Shown here: positions 10,540-20,770 of the stretch, piece after piece
Layout: the number at the start of each line of letters is the position of its first letter
Numbering within the stretch: the first letter of the stretch is position 1
Origin: Bog-473 sp963781955
Lineage (GTDB): Bacteria; Actinomycetota; Acidimicrobiia; Acidimicrobiales; RAAP-2
Length of the DNA stretch: 64,000 bases
Direction of reading: 5' to 3'
Assembly (NCBI GenBank): GCA_963781955.1
Contig: CAWAHU010000003.1
Span: forward strand, 1 to 64,000
The notes under the pieces: model-generated
The model's input: only the letters and a program-made list of their open reading frames with translations
What the model was told of the DNA's origin: nothing
Databases searched by the model: none
Position numbers and translations under genes: made by a program

Positions 10540-12734
10540 CTATGGCGTGGTCCGTTCATGGGGTAGGGCGGCACAAAGATGAAAGCAGCGTTGGCGCAGT
10601 TTCCGGACGACTTACGTGCGATGACATAGTCGTGCGTCGGGTCAGTCACGAAGTGGTACACGTTCAGTGCCGACTCCGTGTCGAGGCACTGAAGATTCGG
10701 ATCGGCGGTGGCGAAGCCGGTCATTCTCCCTTGAGGACTCCCACGCCTTGGGGACGTTGGTCGCCAGAACCGGCGTCTCGACGCCGAGCCAATTCCCTGC
10801 ATAGGTGTACAACACTGGTTTTGGGATGACGGCGCGAAGTTCCCCCATTTTGGGCGGCATTGGCCAGCACGGGCGTGCAGGTCCCGTTCTCGATTGACAC
10901 GACATTGAGAGATCTGGACCGCTCCGACTCGTAGACCAACTGGCTGCAGGTGGCGCGGGCGAACTTTCGAAGCGCAGCCGCCGGGAACACGTGCAGAGTG
11001 CGTATCTCGCTGGGCTCGTAGGGACTGAAGTAGTAGCCGGGAGTCGGTGGCACCCCCTCGTCATTCGCCAGTCGATGAGAAGATAGTGCACCCTTGTCGC
11101 CCTAATATCGTGCACGACAGTCCTATTCATCGTCTTGGCGAAGAAGATGGGCCAGACACTGTTCGCCGCAAGTGTGTTCTGTTCTCCGTAGGCAGCAAGA
11201 GCTAATGAGTCAGTTGCGTTAGCGCCGAAGCGTTGATTGATCCCCAGGTGCTCACGTGCCCAATTGGCGGCTGTGATCACGTCCGTCTGAACGGACCACG
11301 GATAACCTTGTGGGTGCGACGACTCTGGTAAAGTTGATAGAACGCCGTGCCGACGGTGACTCGCCGACAAAGACGAAGGTCACTAAGCTCGCGGCCGACA
11401 GGGTCTTGCGCCATCTGCGACAGGACTTTCGGTCGTCGCACGTATTCGCTTCGCCCGACGCAACGATGCGACGGTCGTCGTGGGCATGCAGCTGACGCGA
11501 CAGCATCCTAGAGACCCAGAATGCACCCCAGAGCCCGTAAAGACGTATTCCAGCGACCGGCCCGATATACCCACACCCTCGGGAACAAGTCGTGGAACCA
11601 GGCTCAAGGGAAACAGAATGGCAATACCCATGGCGGCCACCATGGGTGCACGCTCTCGACGGCGCCAAGCCAGATAGAGGGCCGGAGGTAGAGCTAACAG
11701 AAGCACAGCGATGGCGGCGAAACCCTGCATAGATCTCCCACGAGGGAGAGACGTAACCACCGCTCGTATACAACTGTCGTGGTGCTGTATGTCCGAATAG
11801 CAGAGACCCCGTCTGCCTCAGCGCAGGAAGGAGGTTTTCGGTAACGAGGTACGACGCGCGCGCGTCGCGCGACACCCAAGAACCACGCCACCGTGGCGAC
11901 ACTAGCGAGAAGCGCCATGAGCCCGATTCGTCGCCGAGCCATAGTGGCTGGCAGGGTGAGGCGCTCAATAAACCACCACGCAAAGAGCAGAGCCGCGAGG
12001 GCGAACCCGACCACATGGTGCGTGACGGTCACTGCGAAGATGGCGATGGAGGCAACGGCCAAAGTGCGAACGTCCTGTTCCTTGCCGCGTGCGGCCGAGC
12101 CACCAAACGTAAAGACTGCTAGCGGGAGCGCCAGGTTCTCATAGGAGAACGCGGCGCTCAAGAACAGGAACATCGGATTGGCCGCATAGACGAGGGTTGC
12201 CCCAGCCGCTGCTCGAGCGGATCCCGTGACTCTCTCTGCGACCAAGAAAAAGCACCCAGATATCAGGACGCGTGCCACGCCAATGACAAGGAGGCCCGAC
12301 ACAAACGGACTAAGACCAGTGAGATCTACAATGCCCGCCGTCAGCGCCGCCAGTCCAGGGTAGAACGAGGCAGATTGGCAGCAGCGGGTTGAGTGCGAAG
12401 AGATGTTGGGTACGAAGTATGTCTTGAGTACTGCGGAGATGGGCAAACTCGTCGGACAAATGTGAACGCGTCGGGAGAGCCGAGGACCTTGACGACATAG
12501 AGGCCAACACCGAGAAGAATGACAAGTATCAGCCGTTCCCGTCGACTGGTCTTGGGCATTAGCACCCGAAAAGCAATGGGCGCAAATATCAAAAGTAGGC
12601 CGATCCAGAAGAACACCGGGGTCGCGGAGTTCCCCTGACGGCCACCCGAGTCAGCGAGCCCAACGGCAGACGAGGCCGATCGCTGTACTTAGCACCAATG
12701 ACCGATATCCATCGGCGGTTGACATGTGGATCAT
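10540..12734 (-). pseudogene. Large polytopic membrane protein (GT-C-like), many frameshifts
   Basis: Pieces in all three minus frames line up as one protein of about 700 residues. It starts 'MIHMSTADGYRSLVLSTAIG' at 12734, passes through 'FFWIGLLLIFAPIAFRVLMP', 'YPGLAALTAGIVDLTGLSPF', 'AVTVTHHVVGFALAALLFAW', 'RVVPRYRK' and 'GFAAIAVLLLALPPALYLAW', about ten hydrophobic segments, then a soluble tail with 'TDVITAANWAREHLGINQRF' and 'GYYFSPYEPSEIRTLHVFPA'. The tail pattern (date-and-place of residence of hydrophilic C-domain after a membrane part) suits GT-C arabinosyl/mannosyl-type transferases, but I cannot assign a family. At least six frame changes are needed (about 12650, 12490, 12390, 11810, 11400, 11070, 10850, 10740). 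The C-terminus is only approximate. Transcription probably continues into the small membrane protein at 10532. Confidence 0.55.
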
Positions 12735-13271
12735 TGCGCGAGAGACGGATCTGCCTTGAGCGGCGCGATCGCAGTATCGAGTTCGCCTTGTGGTTTCCCA
12801 TCTCCCCAGGCTGGGATGGAATGCAGCGCATTGCGAGGTGATCAAGGACCTTGATTCATTAGGTTGATGGGCCACTCCGTGCTCGATTGGCGTTCCGACT
12901 TGTTGGCCGCAATCAGGGCACGGCCACGGCGAGCAACTCGCCTTTCCGCTCTAGTTTGCCGAGGACTTCCCGATCTCGTCAGCGGCGACTGCCCAGAGGC
13001 ACGCGGAGTGGTTGGCGCCGTCATATCAGTCCGACACGTCGACGGACCTGCGACAGGTCGGAATCACCAGGCGAAGGTCCACTCGGAATCAGGCGAGCAT
13101 TGCGAGCTTGACTCCAGCACACAACTCGATGCACTCGAATGCCCCCGTCGGTCGCTGCGCTGCGTCGGATCGCACCCACCACGCCCGCTGACGCGGTCGT
13201 GCTGCACATAACTCCCGTTCGCACACGACCAGGGTGGAAGGGAACTAGTCGTGGACCATGGTGGATCCGCA
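12735..13271. other. Gap between membrane-protein gene and flippase gene
   Basis: About 540 bases. Apart from the inverted repeat at 12841-12855, no gene or RNA is recognisable. The flippase reading frame may run somewhat into this stretch, since its last frame stays open to 13021 after a frameshift. Confidence 0.35.
12841..12855. promoter_or_regulatory. Perfect 15-base inverted repeat
   Basis: The sequence atcaagg-a-ccttgat is a perfect palindrome with a one-base centre. It lies 107 bases upstream of the minus-strand start at 12734, in a GC-poor stretch, where an operator for a dimeric regulator would be expected. No regulator gene is adjacent. A chance palindrome cannot be excluded. Confidence 0.3.
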
Positions 13272-14659
13272 TTAGACCGTCTCTTCGTGACAAATGACTC
13301 GTCTCTTCACGGTCCAGGAGTGGTCGCAGACGGAGGTCAAGAACCACAAAGGCGCAGCCGCACAGTTGCATCGCGAGAAACGCCCATCCGACCGCATTGA
13401 TGCCGAGCACAGGCAGCAGAACCAGGAAAGGACGACTATTCCGAGCCCCATCCCTAGATTGAGCCCAGCCGCGGTCACAAGCCTCCCTTGCGCACGCATG
13501 ACGGCGACATAGACCTGGGTTACTGCGTCAGCAAATGAAGCAAGCAACACAATCCGCAACAGTCCGGTGGCGTGATCCGCATAAGCGGTACCGAATATCG
13601 AAAGCAACATTCCACCCACCACAAGAACGCCCACCACGCAGGGTACGAGAAGTGCTCCGATGATGGCTAGCGCGGAGCGGGCCTTTGCACGTAGCTCGTT
13701 TGGGCTGTGTACGCCTTCGGCGAATAGGGCTAGCGATGTCGCAGGCGCAATGATCAAGAAGATGCCTCCCATCATCCACGTCGTGTAGAAGTAAGCATTG
13801 TCCGTTGACGAGAGGCGAGCCGTCACGAGCACTGGAAGAAGGTACGGCAGCAACGCCCCTCCCATACCTATTAGTTGGTTGCCCGCGAGCTGGGAGCGAA
13901 GTCCCAATGCCGTTCGCATGAGAAGCGATGGCGGTGGCGGACGCAAGAGGCGCCGCCGCCGGATTAGAAGACCGATACCGATCGCCAGGCCTAGCACCGA
14001 CGCCAAGGCCCAAGCCCCGAGGAGATCGAATGCGAGGCACCGGCGACCAAGGTGAAGAGAACGAGCGTCAGGACCTTGCTGGCAGCGACCACCGTGTTGC
14101 GGCAGAGCATGTTCCCGGCTGAACGCTCAGCGATGAAGACGTAGTCGAAGACGGCACCGGTGGTCATGACCAGAGTCCCAATGGCAAATATTGTGGCGAA
14201 CGCCGCACCACGGAGCTCGGCGAGATGATTCGAGACAAGCGGCAACACAAGAACCGCGGCGCACCCGAGTATCAGGCTCACGACGAGGGCCGTTGCCAAC
14301 CCGGCCCAGAACGTGAGCGACCAGCCCGCCGTCTCACCTTGCCCAGGAAGAGACTGGATAAGCATCCCGCCGACTCCGGCGCTGGCCAGAACAAGAACGA
14401 TGGTGCTTACGGAGACTATGGCGGCCATCAAGCCCACGACTTGTGCGATGAAGAGGTGTGCCGCCACGACCCAAAAGACGAATCCAAAGGCCGAGTTGAC
14501 GAGAGTCGTCAACATGATGAAGAGGCTGTTGCGCAGTAGCGAGTCGCGGCGCACCAAGCCTATAAAGGTCCTGGGAGACTTCCAGGCGTTGGACCGACGA
14601 GTACCGTCTACATGGATCGCCAATGAATCAGATGGATCGCGCTTCACCCTCCAGTTCAT
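13272..14659 (-). pseudogene. Wzx-type polysaccharide flippase (MOP superfamily), two frameshifts
   Basis: A protein of about 460 residues with roughly a dozen hydrophobic segments. From ATG 14659 the first frame reads 'LLRNSLFIMLTTLVNSAFGF' and 'FWVVAAHLFIAQVVGLMAAI', typical of the start of oligosaccharide flippases, and 'IQSLPGQGE'. A shift near 14005 leads into 'GLAIGIGLLIRRRRLL', 'GGALLPYLLPVLVTARLSST' and 'AYFYTTWMMGGIFLIIAPAT'; a second near 13425 gives the last segment 'INAVGWAFLAMQLCGCAFVV'. Wzx proteins move lipid-linked repeat units across the cytoplasmic membrane. An unrelated-looking, unbroken flippase gene begins at 62909, so loss of this one may be tolerated. Confidence 0.75.
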
Positions 14660-14766
14660 TCTCGAATAGACGCGAGAGGACCTCTGATACCCCCTGTTCA
14701 ACCGCAAGGGTTGTGGCCAACTCCCCCTGCAGTGATTCAGCATTCTGTCGCGAATCCATCCCTGAA

Positions 14767-15060
14767 CTACCCCTGATCCGCAAACTCATGGGCAAATGCA
14801 TTCGGCGACATACCCAGTTCAGCAAGCGGCTCGCCGTTCCGGACAACCGGAGCCCCGCGAACAAGCCTAAGGAGCGAGTCCGCATTAATCGACAAGCGAA
14901 CATCAAGGCCCTCAGCAATCCTCGGCACGTAGCAAAGCAATTGGGATGGGATGGGCCGGCAACGCCGACAGTCTTCTCCCGCGCACATGTCCCACACGGA
15001 GAGGCCCGTGTTCGGCGACGTAGGGGGGGACTCCCCTAACGTCAGGTTGGTCTCAGCCAT
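14767..15060 (-). pseudogene. C-terminal remnant of an NAD-dependent epimerase
   Basis: The last 45 residues of this short frame ('RLSINADSLLRLVRGAP', then 'GEPLAELGMSPNAFAHEF') match the C-terminus of the epimerase gene that ends at 15805 ('KIPVRADSLLGLIRPAP', then 'LDGLGVALHPFA'). No Rossmann fold, YxxxK motif or other upstream part of an epimerase precedes it. It is therefore a relic of a second epimerase copy left just upstream of the flippase gene. The ATG at 15060 is merely the first in frame and need not be a real start. Confidence 0.5.
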
Positions 15061-15804
15061 TTGGCCAGGATTGTTCGGAGCACCCGAATCTCACGTAGAC
15101 CGTCGGCAGCGTTCGTAGCCAGTGCTTCAGACATAGCGAACCTGCGCCTTCTTCGTTGCGCATGGACCAACCAGGAGCCCGACCATCTCACCGCGACCTT
15201 TCTCGCCTGCGAACGCCCTGTTACTTCCCACAAAATTCTCTCGTCATTGCCTCATACGGAGGTAACCAGACTCATTAGCGGAGAACGCCAACAGTCTCGA
15301 TGCCAGCATCGACCGGACCGGGGAGGGTCTTGATGTCCCAGATGCCGAGTCTGGCGCCACCACCCGAAGGACCCACCTGTCTACATCCACGAAGACCCAG
15401 AATTCAACCGGCACGAGGGGGCTTTCCATCGTTACATTGCCGGAGTACCCCCCCCAGTACCCTGGAAGTTGTTCTGCCACGCACCGTTGTCTTCGTCGAG
15501 CAGGTATCCGGCACCCGTGTGGCCCATGCCAGTCACCTCGTCCGGGCGGAACTGATCACCCGGTTCATCGCTGTCTCGTTGCGGCGTATGGGACTCCGCG
15601 GGGGGCACCCCGGTCCGATCCAGGACGACGCGCAGGCCTTCCGAGAAAGAGTTCTGGGGCAATCTGGCCACTTCCGCGGTTCACACGCAGGACTCGGTTG
15701 GAGCGCGGTTCGGAACATCCCGACTATTCGCGACTATTTCTCCAGCAGCGGCGGCTCGCTGTCAATCAGGACTCTTCACGAATGATCCGCCTGACCTGGC
15801 GGAG
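15061..15804. other. Degenerate stretch, no intact gene
   Basis: About 740 bases between two epimerase-related segments. A minus-strand frame ending at 15042 closes with 'DGLREIRVLRTILAKWL', which recalls the C-terminus of the GT2 gene at 19007 ('FSDGLRVLRTIRVE') and may be a relic of such a gene. The rest (15250-15800) has open frames on both strands but no motif I can place. Confidence 0.35.
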
Positions 15805-16773
15805 TCACGCGCAGCCCAACGGACGGGGTCGGTCGGGCTCAAGAGAAGCCGAGCCGGCCTGGTCGACTTCCTGGGCGCCAATCCCGGCTAGGGCAAACGG
15901 GTGCAGAGCGACCCCGAGCCCGTCGAGGACCTCGAGGTTCGGCACAATCGGTGCCGGCCGGATAAGTCCGAGAAGTGAGTCCGCTCGGACCGGTATTTTG
16001 ACCGGCAGGAACTCGGCAGCGCGCAGGGCGCCATATACGACCCTGGGAGGGGTGAGGACGAACCTTGGCCTTGGCTTGCCCCTATTTGCGGCGAAGGTGG
16101 TCAGCAACTCTAGTGAACGGGACCGGGTCGGGATGGGCGATGCCGACCGGGAGGTCAGGCAAATGCTCAGCTCGAGCCAGCGCGACCAGGGCAGCCGCGA
16201 AATCGTGCTCTGAGACGGTGAATTGACGGGCCTCCGGCCCGAAGTCGGGAAGCACGGGAAGGGCAGCCAACCGATGCAGCGTCCCGGCCATGCCACCCCA
16301 ACCGGCTCCGTAGACCAGGCCCGGGCGGACAACGCACAATCCACGGGCCCTCGCTGCCACTTCCGTGGCGAGCTTGGCCCGACCGTACAGCTGACGTGTC
16401 CCCGGATACGCCGACATCGACGACAGCGCGATGGTCCGTCGAACCCCCCTTGACACGGCCCTGTCGAACAGCGCGACGGTACCGAAGACGTTCGATCTGC
16501 CAGATGTCGGCCCTGCTGGTCAGCGTCAGGTCGTAGGCACAGTGGAGGAGCAGGTCGACACCATCGAGGTCATCGGGGGAACCGACCGAGCTCAGATCAA
16601 AGAAGCGGTCGCTGCTCCCAGGGACTGGGGACCGGACGAGACGACGGACCGTGTACCCGGCCGATCGCGAAGGCAGCGACAAGGACCGAACCCAGGTAGC
16701 CGTTGGCACCGGTGATGGCGACAACCGGTTGCCCACCTGGAGTGGGGACTCTCGAGGGGCGGGCGGTCATCAT
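15805..16773 (-). pseudogene. NAD-dependent epimerase/dehydratase, three frameshifts
   Basis: Joined frames give a protein of about 315 residues: 'VVAITGANGYLGSVLVAAFA' (GxxGxxG NAD site) from ATG 16773/16770, 'GYTVRRLVRSPVP', 'GVDLLLHCAYDL', 'RRTIALSSMSAYPGTRQLYG' with the catalytic YxxxK as 'YGRAK', 'LCVVRPGLVYGAGWGG', and the C-terminal 'IPVRADSLLGLIRPAPIVPN'. Shifts lie near 16670, 16500 and 16085. The start ATG overlaps the stop of the GMC oxidoreductase (ATGA), so the two are translationally coupled and probably act on the same sugar intermediate. It belongs to the extended short-chain dehydrogenases; the exact nucleotide sugar is unknown. Confidence 0.7.
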
Positions 16774-18370
16774 CTGAGACTTTCGAGCGTTTCGCTTGCG
16801 ATGCGGTGGGCATTGGCCATGATCGTCAAGGTAAACGTCGTGGCCGGGACGTCCGGAAAGACCGACGCGTCCACCAGATGGATGTGATCCCATATGGCTA
16901 GACGCCCAATCCGATCTGTAGTGGTTGTCGTCCGTACCCGATCATGCGGGAAGCTCGCGCCGAAGTGGTAGCTCTTCGCCGCGGCAGACACGGAGATCAT
17001 CGGGACTACCGGCCATAGGTCCAGGGCGGGGGCGACTTTGAGCATCGAGCGCACCAGACGTCTCAACATGGGTGGCCTTCCATCACCCGGTTCGCGGTCG
17101 ATCTCCAAGGTAGGCAAGCGTCTCATTGCCGCCACCGATCCCCCACGCGCCACGATCTTCACTCTCGGCGAACCCCAACCAGGCACGTAGCCCAGACCCA
17201 CCGAGATTCGCCGCAACATCGCCGCAAGCGCCGGTTCGGCGTTCCGACGCCGGATCGCTCTGGGTAGAGATGCCAGAAAAGCCGGGTTGTAGTCGTAGAA
17301 GTGCACCTGACAGAGATCAGCGCCCTCGCCGGTCACGTCGTACAGAAGATTGAACTGGTTGAGGGTGAAGTTCCGCGGCAAACCGGGGGTCGGGAACGGG
17401 ACGCATCGAAACGGTCGGCATTACGAACTGCACCGACTCCTGCAGGTAGAACGGGGCGGTCAAACGCACCGAGGGAGCCGAGCACGAGCCGCGTGGTGCC
17501 GATCCCACCGCAGGCCACGAAGATCCGGTCGGCGGTCATGCGATCCAACTGGCCAGTTCTCGTATTCCGGACGAGTACTTGCGGAACATCCCCGATCTCA
17601 TCCAGATGGACGGCGAGCGTGTCAGGTCGATAGGTGATCCGCCTTTCCGATCGAAGACGGTCAAACGTGTGGGAACTCGAGTAGATGAGCCCATGAGGGC
17701 ATCCCGTCATGCACAGGCCACAGCGAGTGCACTCGTCGGATATGAAGGCCAGCCGAGCCCGGCCAAGGGTAATGCCGTGCGACCGGACGAAAGCCCGGCG
17801 GGCCCGGTACCGATCCAGTACACGTTCAGTCCGATCGGTGGATTGCGGCAATCGTCGAGCCGGAACCATCAACGGAAACAGCTCGGCGAGGTCGTCGTCT
17901 TCTCCGGCCAGTGTCATCTCACTCAACGCAGTGCGGTAGTGAGGTTCCATTTCAGCCAACGTGATTGGCCACCGTTCGAACGTTGCCTTGGAAAAGGGCA
18001 TGATCTGGGCGCCCCAGATGTTCGAAAAGCCCCCATAAGCTCCGGAAACCACTGACGGGTTGGCGGCTCCAAGCGCCTCGATCCCCTCCAGCTGCCCGAC
18101 GTCACGGAAGGGAAAATCGGAGCCGTAGGTGCGCTTCTGCGGAAGTAGGCCGCGTCGGGTCGGAACCGGTTGGTGACTGATGCGCTCGACGTCAGCGCGC
18201 GACCACGACCTCTCTCCTTCGGTCGAGAGCCGACCGAGCGTCGACCGAAGTTCCGGCTCGAGCGTTGCCCCCACATCGATCACGGTGACCTGCTGGGTCG
18301 GATCTGCCGCCAGAGCCAGGGCAGCGCCCGCCGCCCCCGGACCCGATCCGATGATCAGCGCTGTCGGCAT
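16770..18370 (-). pseudogene. GMC-family FAD oxidoreductase with ferredoxin-like cysteines, two frameshifts
   Basis: About 530 residues when frames are joined. ATG 18370 starts with the FAD-binding 'ALIIGSGPGAAGAALALAAD'. 'GAYGGFSNIWGAQIMPFS' is the GMC signature region, and 'CTRCGLCMTGCPHGLIYSS' (around residue 215) has CxxCxxCxxxCP spacing. The C-terminal part has 'SYHFGASFPHD' and 'IHLVDASVFPDVPATTFTLT', the conserved His and Asn-region end of GMC oxidases. Shifts are near 17440 and 17395. Such enzymes oxidise an alcohol using FAD. Here, coupled by ATGA to an epimerase, an oxidation-epimerisation of a lipid-linked or nucleotide sugar is a reasonable inference. Whether the cysteines hold an iron-sulfur cluster is not known. 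Confidence 0.7.
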
Positions 18371-18847
18371 TGCCGGAGTTGCTCCTTTTGAATCCCAGGT
18401 GACAGCGTCGAGAAGCGAGATCTAGATGATCGTCTTCATGGATCCCCGCCGAAACTAGGGGTCGCGCTCCACACGACTAGGCCGTCGTATGCCACTAGCT
18501 GCCCATCCGCAGCCTAGACCGGCTGTCAGACGATCCAAGATTCCCCGGAAGCCCTTCTTGGTAGGTCCGATCGGCTCTCCCGACATGGAGTTTCGTCCGT
18601 CAAGACCCCGAATGGAACGCCGGGTCACGCAGTTCGCCATGGCGACCGAAGTCATCCGGGCCTGCTGGCTCGTAGAGGGAAGAAGCTCACCAAAGAGTTC
18701 ACAGAGATCTCACACAGAGTTAATCGATCCAAGTGGAAGCTCCGGGTCTCAGTCTGTAGGGTCAACAATGGCGAATCGATGATGGGCCCCTGAATCTGCG
18801 ATCGGGATCCGTGCCTTGGCGCCCATTGTTCAGGGCGGTTGCATCGG

Positions 18848-18956
18848 TTGACAGAAGCAATCTCAGTTGACAGAAGCAATCTCAGTTGACAGAAGCAATC
18901 TCAGTTGACAGAAGCAATCTCATTGGTTCACAGAAGCAATGGTTCACAGAAGCAAT
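18848..18956 (+). repeat. Tandem repeat, 4 x 19 bases plus 2 x 16 bases
   Basis: Four head-to-tail copies of ttgacagaagcaatctcag run from 18848 to 18923 (only the last base of the fourth differs), followed after one base by two copies of ggttcacagaagcaat at 18925-18956. All six copies share the core acagaagcaat. The array lies in a 635-base gene-free stretch (18371-19006) between the divergent GMC gene and the GT2 gene, 51 bases before the latter's ATG. No spacers are present, so it is not a CRISPR array. The rest of the gap shows nothing recognisable. Confidence 0.85.
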
Positions 18957-19006
18957 ATTGCCCATCCGGCCAAAGAGTCCCAGAAGTCCCAGAGGCGACA
19001 CTGAAG

Positions 19007-19862
19007 ATGCCAACAGAAGAGATGCCTCGGGTCCGTCATCTGCATGGACCGCCAAAGACGGATCCGACGGTCAGTATCGTGATTCCGACCAAGAACGAGG
19101 CGCAGAACCTACCGCACGTTTTCAAAAAGCTCCCGAATGGTTGCGAAGTGATCCTCGTCGATGGGAATTCGACCGATGACACCGTCGCTGTCGCCGAGCG
19201 CCTGAGACCGGACATTATTGTAGTTCGACAGACTCGTCAGGGTAAGGGGAACGCCCTTGCCTGTGGATTTGCCGCGGCCACCGGTGACTTCATCGTCATG
19301 ATCGATGCAGACGGTTCGAATGACCCAGCAGAGATCCCTCGGTTCGTAACAGCCCTGATAGAAGGGGCCGACTTTGCCAAAGGATCCCGGTTCCTCCCTG
19401 GAGGAGGAAGTCTCGACATCACCCTGGTGAGAAGAGTCGGGAACTTCTGGCTCAACAGGGTTGTCAATCTGCTCTACGGAACTCGATACACGGACCTCTG
19501 CTATGGCTACAACGCCTTCCGACGAGCTTGCCTCGATGTCATGAAGCTCAATGCAACCGAAGTAGAAGGCTCGGACCCCGGGGCGATGCTATGGGGAGAC
19601 GGATTCGAAGTCGAAACCTTGATCAACGTGCGGGTCGCAAAGGCCGGCCTCCGGGTTACGGAGGTTCCCAGTCTTTGAGACCGTCCGTCATTTCGGCGCG
19701 AGCAACCTCAACGCCTTCTCGGACGGCCTGCGCGTGCTGAGGACCATCCGTGTGGAGCGGAAAGGCTCCTCCCGGAGCGCTGCTGTTGACTCCGCATGGG
19801 CTAGACGAGAAGCAGGAGCTAGCTGGGCGTTGGTTTCAACAGTAAACAAAGAATCCAGCTGA
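19007..19862 (+). CDS. Glycosyltransferase family 2, dolichol-phosphate-mannose-synthase-like, frameshift near end
   Basis: About 285 residues. ATG 19007 begins 'MPTEEMPRV'; then 'VSIVIPTKNEAQNLPHVF', 'EVILVDGNSTDDTVAVAERL', 'RQGKGNALACGFAAATGDFI', the metal-binding 'VMIDADGSNDPAEI', 'FAKGSRFLPGGGS' and 'DLCYGYNAFRRACLD', all as in DPM1-like polyprenyl-phosphate sugar synthases. A frame change near 19670 is needed to reach the expected end 'FETVRHFGASNLNAFSDGLR'; without it the protein stops at 19678. No C-terminal membrane segments are present, so it is a soluble or peripheral enzyme, probably making a polyprenyl-phosphate sugar donor for the GT-C-like proteins of this region. Confidence 0.8.
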
Positions 19863-19934
19863 CGCCGGGAGTGCGGCCGCCTGACGGAATCTGTGCCCAG
19901 ACAATCGGATTCTGCGATCCCCGGTGGGGAGATG

Positions 19935-20177
19935 TTATGCCACGTCGCGACTATTTGGCGACCTGTCCTTCATGGAGTCGTGTGGAACCGGCCCAGCAGA
20001 TCCCTCGCCGAGAAGGTCAGCAACACAGTCGTCACAGAGCCGCCCGTATGATCTTCCGGTCTTCAGGCGACGGCGTTCCGCCCACCCGACCTTCGACACG
20101 GGCCCAGCCCAACCACAGCGGTGGCATACGCCGGACCGCTGCTTCCGAACGCGCCCACTACTTTCTTGTGGACTCAT
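19935..20177 (-). CDS. Small zinc-ribbon protein, hypothetical
   Basis: A possible 80-residue protein starting at ATG 20177. It has two CxxC pairs separated by about 30 residues ('GVCHRCGWAGPVSKVG' and 'SYGRLCDDCVADLLGEG') with a basic stretch between, as in metal-binding zinc-ribbon domains. No ribosome-binding site is obvious and the gene stands alone between the GT2 gene and the epimerase gene. The paired cysteines and low chance of such spacing speak for it; the lack of a known family speaks against. Function unknown. Confidence 0.4.
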   Translation of the reverse strand: MSPQESSGRVRKQRSGVCHRCGWAGPVSKVGWAERRRLKTGRSYGRLCDDCVADLLGEGSAGPVPHDSMKDRSPNSRDVA

Positions 20178-20770
20178 GAACCGTGGACCCATGAATTTCA
20201 CACCCGTGTGGAGCTCTGAACCCCATATACGCCGTATCGGCCAGTGCTTGACGCTACTTGAGGTGGAGCCATTTTCCGTGGACCCAGCTGAGCGGCGCGA
20301 GCCGAATCGGTCCGTCCCGGGCGCGACGCTAGTTGCGCCGCCCAAAGAACTCGGATCCCTGTTCAGTGACAGGCCGGGATCTATCCCTCAGGAAGGGCAC
20401 AGATGTATGTGATGAACCATGTGCTCTCCGGAGTCGTAATCGTTCGACAGATCGAGCCATCGCTGTAACGGCGTTGAATCGCACTCGACGGTGGACGCTG
20501 GTGCCTCTTGGATCTTGAAGCCAGCACGATAGTCAGCCGGCAACTCCTGCGAGCTACGCGAATTGGGATGGATGGCCTGGTCGGCCGCTTGGCGATGGCA
20601 AGCCCCGCGGAGGCCGTTGACCCGCAGGCTCGCACGACCTTCACTGATATCGCCCGCACGGCGCTACGGTTCCGCGCCGTGCCAAGCGGACGAGGATAAG
20701 GCCGTACTGCTCCACGACCGTCGGCGCTCACGCTACCCGGTGGTCGCGGTGATCACGGGCGTGCGAGCCA
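20178..20770. other. Gap, no supported gene
   Basis: About 590 bases upstream of the small zinc-ribbon frame and downstream of the epimerase gene. A minus-strand frame ending at 20381 finishes 'SICRTITTPESTWFITYICA', which looks protein-like but has no start or family. Nothing else is seen. Confidence 0.3.

Noticed and set aside
18848..18956. Possible CRISPR array
   Set aside because: The units are 16-19 bases, directly abutting with no spacers, and there are no cas genes.
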